DNA from: SM1-50 sp964467345
Lineage (GTDB): Archaea > Thermoplasmatota > E2 > DHVEG-1
Length of the DNA stretch: 9,240 bases
Direction: 5' to 3'
NCBI GenBank assembly: GCA_964467345.1
Contig: CAYXPY010000054.1
Location: forward strand, 1-9,240
The first letter of the stretch is position 1; every line of letters starts with the position of its first letter. Both the position numbers and the translations under genes were made by a program. The notes under the pieces were generated by a model, which was given only the letters and a program-made list of their open reading frames with translations, searched no databases and was not told the DNA's origin. This document shows positions 5,132-9,240 of this stretch, one piece after another.

Positions 5132-5554
5132 TTAGAGATAATAGGAGCGGAACGAGGAAAACATGGCAGGAAGCGCAAGCACCGAGGTGATCATATACAC
5201 GCCGATGACAATCATGCCGAGTCGGACGTACTTATCCATATGGTCGTTGACGATCCCACCTCCGATGAGAAAAACCCCGGTGATGAAGAACCCTAATGAG
5301 TTGATGACTTGTGCCGCTCGTAAACCGGTCATGTCCGTGCTAAAGGTAAGGACGACCGCCCCCACCCAGATGAGCAACAGCCCAAGCAGGATTGCTGCGA
5401 TAATAAGGTTTTTTGCGAACAGAAAACCAAACAGTTGATGGATTGGTTCTTTTTCTTGTTTTGATTCTTTCATGATTTTTGTGCCACAGTTCAGACAAAA
5501 CTTCGCATCCGGCAGAATATCAGCCCCACATTTACTACATTTCATATCTCCCAT
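5132..5554 (-). CDS. Zinc-ribbon membrane protein
   Basis: From ATG 5554 the product has 140 residues. The N-terminus is a compact zinc ribbon with C6-x2-C9 and C20-x2-C23 (C-S-K-C-G ... F-C-L-N-C-G), the arrangement of the zinc_ribbon_2 / double-zinc-ribbon type often found on archaeal membrane proteins. A charged linker (25-39, K/E-rich) leads to three hydrophobic segments near 48-70, 84-102 and 109-131. The ribbon should face the cytoplasm. No enzymatic motif is visible and I cannot assign a role; such proteins are usually annotated 'zinc ribbon domain-containing protein'. The start is chosen from GAGGT five bases upstream. A GTG at 5566 with its own GGAG would add four residues and cannot be excluded. 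The gene has its own TATA box and terminator, so it is probably a single-gene transcript. Confidence 0.75.
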   Translation of the reverse strand: MGDMKCSKCGADILPDAKFCLNCGTKIMKESKQEKEPIHQLFGFLFAKNLIIAAILLGLLLIWVGAVVLTFSTDMTGLRAAQVINSLGFFITGVFLIGGGIVNDHMDKYVRLGMIVIGVYMITSVLALPAMFSSFRSYYL

Positions 5555-5590
5555 GCGGTACCTCACCTGTTCTCCGTAACGCTCTGGCGG

Positions 5591-5600
5591 TATTTATGTG
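5591..5600 (-). promoter_or_regulatory. TATA-like box of the zinc-ribbon gene
   Basis: The minus strand reads CACATAAATA. The predicted transcript start near 5569 leaves about 15 bases before the ATG at 5554, just enough to carry AGGTGAGGT (5560-5568). The alternative GTG start at 5566 would then be leaderless. Confidence 0.45.
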
Positions 5601-5654
5601 TTAGCTCAGAAGACCGCGATGATGTTGTAGGTAAAACAGCATATTCGTAAAACA

Positions 5655-5685
5655 TGATGATCTGGGTATTGATAGGACATCATCA
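5655..5685 (-). terminator. Possible weak terminator of the Lrp-like regulator gene
   Basis: TGATGAT (5655-5661) and ATCATCA (5679-5685) form 7-bp arms with a 17-base loop just after the regulator's stop codon at 5692, followed on the minus strand by TGTTTTAC. The T-run is short and the loop long, so this is a modest candidate. Confidence 0.3.
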
Positions 5686-5691
5686 GGCTTG

Positions 5692-6213
5692 TTAGAGTAA
5701 CTCGACGAGTTGTTTTATCTGAGGGTTTTTCAGCCCCGATTTTCGAATTGGGAACAGCGTCTCAAGAAGAACCAATTCATCAAAATACTGGCCGATGCTA
5801 TTTGTGATCGACTGAACCAATCGTTTCGCAGTCATAAGATCAGGGGCATAAAAAGTTAACACACCACTGTAGGAACCATGTGTGAGGTAGATATGCTCTA
5901 CTTTTACTAACTCCGGGAGAAATGAATCCAGTTTTCCGATGACCATTTCTTTTTTTATAGCGGGATCTATTGGTATCGTTGATCGTTTCACCACCAGAAC
6001 AAAATGTTTCAAACCCAGGAGTTCCTCATTCGAAATCGTCGAATATCCCCAAATTGCTTTTTCTTTTTCAAGTTTCTTGACAATCCGCCAGACCTTCTGA
6101 CGAGAAAAACCACATTTTTTGGCAATTGTTTCTATGTTTTCTTTTGCATTTTTTTCTACTGTTTCAATTACTTTTTTTTCATCTTCATTTAGATATAGAT
6201 TATTGGTTTTCAT
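5692..6213 (-). CDS. Lrp/AsnC-like transcriptional regulator
   Basis: This 173-residue protein has two domains. Residues 8-58 form an AsnC-type winged helix (E-D-E-K-K-V-I-E-T-V, then I-E-T-I-A-K-K-C-G-F-S-R-Q-K-V-W-R-I-V-K-K-L-E-K-E). Residues 65-157 resemble the alpha-beta ligand/oligomerisation (RAM-like) domain: L-K-H-F-V-L-V-V-K-R, H-I-Y-L-T-H-G-S-Y-S-G-V-L-T-F-Y-A-P-D and L-V-L-L-E-T-L-F-P-I-R-K. The final G-L-K-N-P-Q-I-K-Q-L is a signature of an archaeal Lrp-like subfamily with many paralogues. Lrp proteins form dimers or octamers and often sense amino acids. The ATG at 6213 is preceded by TAGGGTC. It is divergent from the acylase gene across a shared 284-base region containing a dyad, so regulation of itself and/or the acylase is plausible but inferred. 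No clear minus-strand TATA box stands out. No ligand can be assigned. Confidence 0.85.
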   Translation of the reverse strand: MKTNNLYLNEDEKKVIETVEKNAKENIETIAKKCGFSRQKVWRIVKKLEKEKAIWGYSTISNEELLGLKHFVLVVKRSTIPIDPAIKKEMVIGKLDSFLPELVKVEHIYLTHGSYSGVLTFYAPDLMTAKRLVQSITNSIGQYFDELVLLETLFPIRKSGLKNPQIKQLVELL

Positions 6214-6274
6214 ATGACCCTACCATATAGATTGTTTTTTTCTGTATCTTTCTTCGAACCTCTCGACAGCTCCC

Positions 6275-6286
6275 TACTAAATAGTA
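6275..6286. promoter_or_regulatory. Short dyad between the Lrp-like regulator and the acylase gene
   Basis: TACTA-AA-TAGTA is a 5-base inverted repeat with a two-base centre, about 62 bases upstream of the regulator's start codon. Lrp-family proteins bind A/T-rich dyads and often their own promoter, so it is a candidate autoregulatory site. Such short A/T dyads occur often by chance. Confidence 0.25.
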
Positions 6287-6394
6287 ACACTTGTTTCTTT
6301 AAAAAACCTCTGGATGTCGTAGAAACCGTTAAATATAAAATTATTTCTCAATAAAAGACTCTATTAATCCAGGATACACTATTTTCACAGCTTG

Positions 6395-6421
6395 TTTTTT
6401 TTTTTTAGAAATGAAAAAAAA
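6395..6421. repeat. Homopolymer pair T12 / A8
   Basis: Twelve T (6395-6406) are followed by AGAAATG and eight A (6414-6421). The arms can pair as an eight-base A-T hairpin with a seven-base loop and would also give intrinsic DNA curvature on the upstream side of the acylase promoter. On the + strand the T12 run is a potential archaeal terminator for anything started at the A/T box 6329-6340. No reading frame is seen in 6214-6497. Confidence 0.4.
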
Positions 6422-6453
6422 TCAGATGATGATATGACCGTATCAAGCAAGAG

Positions 6454-6464
6454 TATAAATATAT
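6454..6464 (+). promoter_or_regulatory. TATA box of the acylase gene
   Basis: TATAAATATAT is the best TATA match in the window and is preceded by the purine-rich AGCAAGAG in the BRE position. The predicted transcript start, about 6482-6485, lies right at GAGGTTGA (6483-6490), which serves the ATG at 6498. The leader is therefore about 15 bases long. Confidence 0.6.
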
Positions 6465-6497
6465 CTCTTCCTATATTTTAATGAGGTTGAAGAAGGA

Positions 6498-8930
6498 ATG
6501 AAAACACCTTTTGTTTTTATCTGTCTATGCTTACTACTGATACCACCAGCCATCCCACTAGGTCAAGCGACTTCCGAGATGACGTTCAACGAGGATGTAA
6601 AACCAATACCGTCCTGCACATCAGGCTGGAATTATACGATTCTTCGTGACGAGTACGGCATCCCCCATGTCTTTGCAGATACCTATGAAGATCTTTCCTT
6701 CGGGGTAGGCTATGCAATCGCAGAAGACCGGCTCTGGCAGGCTGACCTGTTCAGAAGAGAAGCAACCGGTCGGCTCAGCGAGCTTGGCATTGGGAATGTC
6801 AGCATGGATCTCCTCGCCAGAACCTATGGATACTCAGTGCAGGAAAACACAGAGTTGTTCACCACCGTACAATCACCGTATAAAGAAATGATTTCTGCAT
6901 ACACCGCTGGTATCAATCAGTACATCGCTGAGGCCATCGCACATCCTGATGAACTGATGCCGTATGAATATATCAAGCGCGGGATCGTCCCCGCACCATG
7001 GACTGTTGAGGATTCACTGGCGATTGGTCAGCTGATGGTCCGACGCTGGGGCGAGGGCGGAGGCATGGAGCTTATCTTCACCCTTGTGCTCCAGCAGCTC
7101 ATCCAGCGCAACGGGCTTATCAACGGATGGAGAATCTTCAACGACGCCTGTCCTCAGGTAGACCCTGGGGCGACGACCACCATTCAGTCAAACGAATCCA
7201 TCCCTCAACAAGAGATAAGCGTCTTTCCCCCGGTGTTTCCCCGGATGCTGTCACAACTCGCACGTCAGATTCTCCGTTTAAAGGACCAGGAGAAACGATT
7301 CTGTGAATCCCATGGGTTGCTGTACCATTTCGGCAGCAACGGCTGGGTGGTCGCTCCACAAAAATCAGCGACCGGGAACCCCTTGTTGCTGGGAGGACCC
7401 CAGATGGGGCATTCCATCCCTCAGATCGTCGTTGAAATCGGGATGCATGGTGCCGGTATCAACGCAACCGGGATGACATTCCCTGGTGTCGGACCTGCGA
7501 TTGCGATTGGGACAAGCACCGCTGGTGCCTGGACGACAACCTCAGGGTTGTCCGATGGGGTCGACACCTACATCGAAATCCTTCATCCCTTGGATAAGAC
7601 CCGGTATCGGTACAAAGGTCGATGGGAGCAGATGGAGCAGCGAACAGAAATCATTGTTGACGTCAATGGGACCCCACATGAACATACCTGTTACCGCACC
7701 ATCCATGGTCCCGTGTTGAATAGCCTCTGGAAACCATTCATCGGCGGACTAGCAATCTCCTCTAAGATGGCATTCTGGAAACAGGAGCATCACACCATCG
7801 AAGGCGTCATGAGCTTCCAGCAGTGTACCAATATCACTGAGTTTGAGGCTGGGGTCAGTAACATCGTCTCTTCCCATAACTGGTTCTGGGCGGACCGTCA
7901 TGGTGACATCGGATACTATCATTCCGGGTATTACCCGATCCGACCGACCTATGGGTTCATGCATAGACGCATCGATGACCGGTTCCCCTTGCTTGGGACT
8001 GGGAAAGAAGAATGGCTTGGGATCGTCCCCTTTGAAGACCTCCCGCAGCAACGCAACCCGTCTAGTGGGTTTTTTGCAAACTGGAACAACAAGCCAGAGA
8101 TCAGCTGGACCCACGCGGAAGCCGAGGTAGGCCCGCTCTGGGGCGAAGGCCATATCGTCGTCCGCATCCAGGAACTCCTTGCCGCAGACCCAGCCGTCTC
8201 ATTTGAGGATATGAAAGAGATCTGCAGGAACGTCGCGTATCATGATGCCTACGGCACCTACTTCAAACCCTTCCTGCTACACGCGATCAACACCACCAGT
8301 GACATTCCAGTTGAAGTGAAGACCGCGTTACAGACCTGGGATTGTTACCTGAACGATGAAGATGACGACGGATACTATGACGACCCCGGATTGACGATAT
8401 TCCAAACCTGGTACGACACGCTCTATGATGCCGTCCTGCTGGATGAACTTAGCATCCTTGTCAAAGACTACGCCCATAGCCTCTTGCTGCATATCCTGCA
8501 GGGTGATGCATCCAAGCTTACCCTCCGATATAAAAACTATCTGAATGAATCGATTGATGAGGTCATCATCGATGCTCTGAAAACAGCATGTGACCTGCTT
8601 GAGTCGGAGTATGGGACCTCAGATGTCTCTGCCTGGACAACACCGGTACGGATTGTGCGATTCTCTGAACTGGGTGCCCTCGCATCACCCCAGATGCCGT
8701 ACATGAACCGAGGGACCTATAACCAAGTGATTGAACTACCCTTATGGCGAAACAAACAACAAGAGCTCGTACGCGGTGAAAACGTTCTCCCACCCGGTCA
8801 AAGCGGTTTTGTCAACGCCTCTGGTGTACCATCCCCTTATGCTGTTGATCAGCTCCCCTTGTATACTTCCTGGATGTTCAAAGACATGCATATCACCGGG
8901 GAGGATCTGTTTCAGAAAAACAAGAAATAA
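6498..8930 (+). CDS. Secreted penicillin acylase-family Ntn hydrolase
   Basis: This 810-residue precursor is close in length to E. coli penicillin G acylase (about 846). A Sec signal peptide occupies 1-24. Residues 45-99 give the alpha-chain signature: Y-G-I-P-H-V-F-A, F-G-V-G-Y-A-I-A-E-D-R-L-W-Q and F-R-R-E-A-T-G-R-L. Autocleavage is expected before Ser280 in F-G-S-N-G-W-V-V, making Ser280 the N-terminal nucleophile of a 531-residue beta chain. G-G-P-Q (299-302) places Gln302 at beta-23, as in penicillin G acylase; cephalosporin and AHL acylases have His there. M303 replaces the phenyl-pocket Phe. N-W-N-N (528-531) contains the oxyanion-hole Asn. H-N-W-F-W-A-D-R-H-G-D-I-G-Y (460-473) and P-G-Q-S-G (766-770) are further family blocks. 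D-E-D-D-D-G-Y-Y-D-D (620-629) looks like an added calcium loop. It should cleave N-acyl amides outside the cell; the natural substrate is unknown. It is a stand-alone gene converging on the next one. Comparisons to named enzymes are from memory. Confidence 0.92.
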   Translation: MKTPFVFICLCLLLIPPAIPLGQATSEMTFNEDVKPIPSCTSGWNYTILRDEYGIPHVFADTYEDLSFGVGYAIAEDRLWQADLFRREATGRLSELGIGNVSMDLLARTYGYSVQENTELFTTVQSPYKEMISAYTAGINQYIAEAIAHPDELMPYEYIKRGIVPAPWTVEDSLAIGQLMVRRWGEGGGMELIFTLVLQQLIQRNGLINGWRIFNDACPQVDPGATTTIQSNESIPQQEISVFPPVFPRMLSQLARQILRLKDQEKRFCESHGLLYHFGSNGWVVAPQKSATGNPLLLGGPQMGHSIPQIVVEIGMHGAGINATGMTFPGVGPAIAIGTSTAGAWTTTSGLSDGVDTYIEILHPLDKTRYRYKGRWEQMEQRTEIIVDVNGTPHEHTCYRTIHGPVLNSLWKPFIGGLAISSKMAFWKQEHHTIEGVMSFQQCTNITEFEAGVSNIVSSHNWFWADRHGDIGYYHSGYYPIRPTYGFMHRRIDDRFPLLGTGKEEWLGIVPFEDLPQQRNPSSGFFANWNNKPEISWTHAEAEVGPLWGEGHIVVRIQELLAADPAVSFEDMKEICRNVAYHDAYGTYFKPFLLHAINTTSDIPVEVKTALQTWDCYLNDEDDDGYYDDPGLTIFQTWYDTLYDAVLLDELSILVKDYAHSLLLHILQGDASKLTLRYKNYLNESIDEVIIDALKTACDLLESEYGTSDVSAWTTPVRIVRFSELGALASPQMPYMNRGTYNQVIELPLWRNKQQELVRGENVLPPGQSGFVNASGVPSPYAVDQLPLYTSWMFKDMHITGEDLFQKNKK

Positions 8931-8941
8931 TTAAAAAATGA

Positions 8942-9240
8942 TTATCTGATCGAGGGTTTCATAATAATGGTCATTTGATTGTACCAGTTGTAGACACCAC
9001 CCATATTAGCGTTTTCTTCTACGGTCTCCCAGAGAAGCAGTGCGTAGGCAGGGGCGATTGGAACGAACTCCTGGTAGCCCTTGGGTACCGTTGCCTTGCA
9101 TTCAACGTATTGGCCTTTGGTAAGTGTAAAGCTTGCTGTTGCCTGACAGATGCCTTTCTGCAGGATCCGGTCATAGACGAATCGGTCTTCACCGTTTTTT
9201 ATGATCTCAATGCTTACCGCAGCACCATCAATGTTCTGAT
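8942..9240 (-). CDS. 3' end of a minus-strand gene, probably an extracytoplasmic beta-rich protein
   Basis: The minus strand is open from the window edge (first full codon ends at 9238) to TAA at 8944-8942, showing the last 98 residues. The other two minus-strand frames are closed within a few codons of the edge. The visible part alternates short strands and loops: G-A-A-V-S-I-E-I-I-K-N-G, F-V-Y-D-R-I-L-Q-K-G, A-T-A-S-F-T-L-T-K-G-Q-Y-V-E-C-K-A-T-V and Y-A-L-L-L-W-E-T-V-E. It then ends in an aromatic stretch (V-Y-N-W-Y-N-Q-M-T-I-I-M-K-P). This is the texture of a beta-sandwich, possibly from a secreted protein. I do not recognise the family and the N-terminus is outside the window. It converges tail to tail on the acylase gene with only 11 bases between the stop codons. 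Confidence 0.7.
   Translation of the reverse strand, partial: QNIDGAAVSIEIIKNGEDRFVYDRILQKGICQATASFTLTKGQYVECKATVPKGYQEFVPIAPAYALLLWETVEENANMGGVYNWYNQMTIIMKPSIR

Noticed and set aside
5654..5720. Possible C/D-box guide RNA (ATGATGA at 5654-5660)
   Set aside because: No D', C' and D boxes follow at the spacing required; the similarity comes from the TGATGAT/ATCATCA hairpin.
6426..6432. A second box-C-like ATGATGA before the acylase promoter
   Set aside because: No CTGA box follows within a guide-RNA distance.
7749..8153. A 134-residue minus-strand frame opposite the acylase gene
   Set aside because: It is the antisense shadow of conserved acylase blocks, with no ribosome site or domain.

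Overview
The window looks archaeal, most probably an uncultured Euryarchaeota/Thermoplasmatota-type organism. Genes are preceded by A/T-rich TATA-like boxes about 20-50 bases before their starts rather than by bacterial -35/-10 pairs. One gene (the LysE-type transporter) appears to be read from a nearly leaderless mRNA. Transcript ends look like T-tracts with or without a small hairpin. The proteins include an archaeal-style winged helix, an archaeal Lrp/AsnC-like regulator, and secreted proteins rich in N-glycosylation sequons. No tRNA, rRNA, CRISPR array, insertion sequence or replication origin is visible. The taxonomic call is inference from style, not from a marker gene.

Left part (1-603, + strand): a small winged-helix DNA-binding protein (112-372), then a previously untracked 50-residue acidic small protein (451-603) with a strong but displaced Shine-Dalgarno sequence. 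These converge on a minus-strand arylsulfate-sulfotransferase-like secreted enzyme (643-2388) with a complete set of predicted catalytic His/Arg residues, an added beta-sandwich domain and an odd amphipathic C-terminal tail. Upstream of it (2389-2670) lie its TATA box, a set of helically phased repeats with a dyad, and a hairpin/T-tract terminator belonging to the next minus-strand gene, a secreted protein with nine sequons (2671-3735).

Middle part (3736-6213): a divergent intergenic region leads to a LysE/RhtB-type exporter on the + strand (4000-4626). Three minus-strand genes follow, apparently single-gene transcripts: a small lipoprotein with a problematic start codon (4684-4995), a double-CxxC zinc-ribbon membrane protein (5132-5554), and an Lrp/AsnC-like regulator (5692-6213).

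Right part (6214-9240): a 284-base divergent regulatory region separates the regulator from a large secreted penicillin-acylase-family Ntn hydrolase (6498-8930). It has Ser280 as predicted nucleophile, a Gln at the beta-23 position as in penicillin G acylase, and an inserted Asp-rich calcium-loop-like segment. The last 299 bases hold the 3' end of another minus-strand gene, converging on the acylase with an 11-base gap.

Taken together, most of the products act at or outside the membrane: two secreted enzymes that modify small molecules (sulfuryl transfer and amide hydrolysis), a small-molecule exporter, a lipoprotein, a glycoprotein-like secreted protein and a membrane zinc-ribbon protein. 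Two small transcription factors accompany them. The frequent strand switches and separate promoters argue against one operon. A shared role in handling extracellular metabolites is a hypothesis only.
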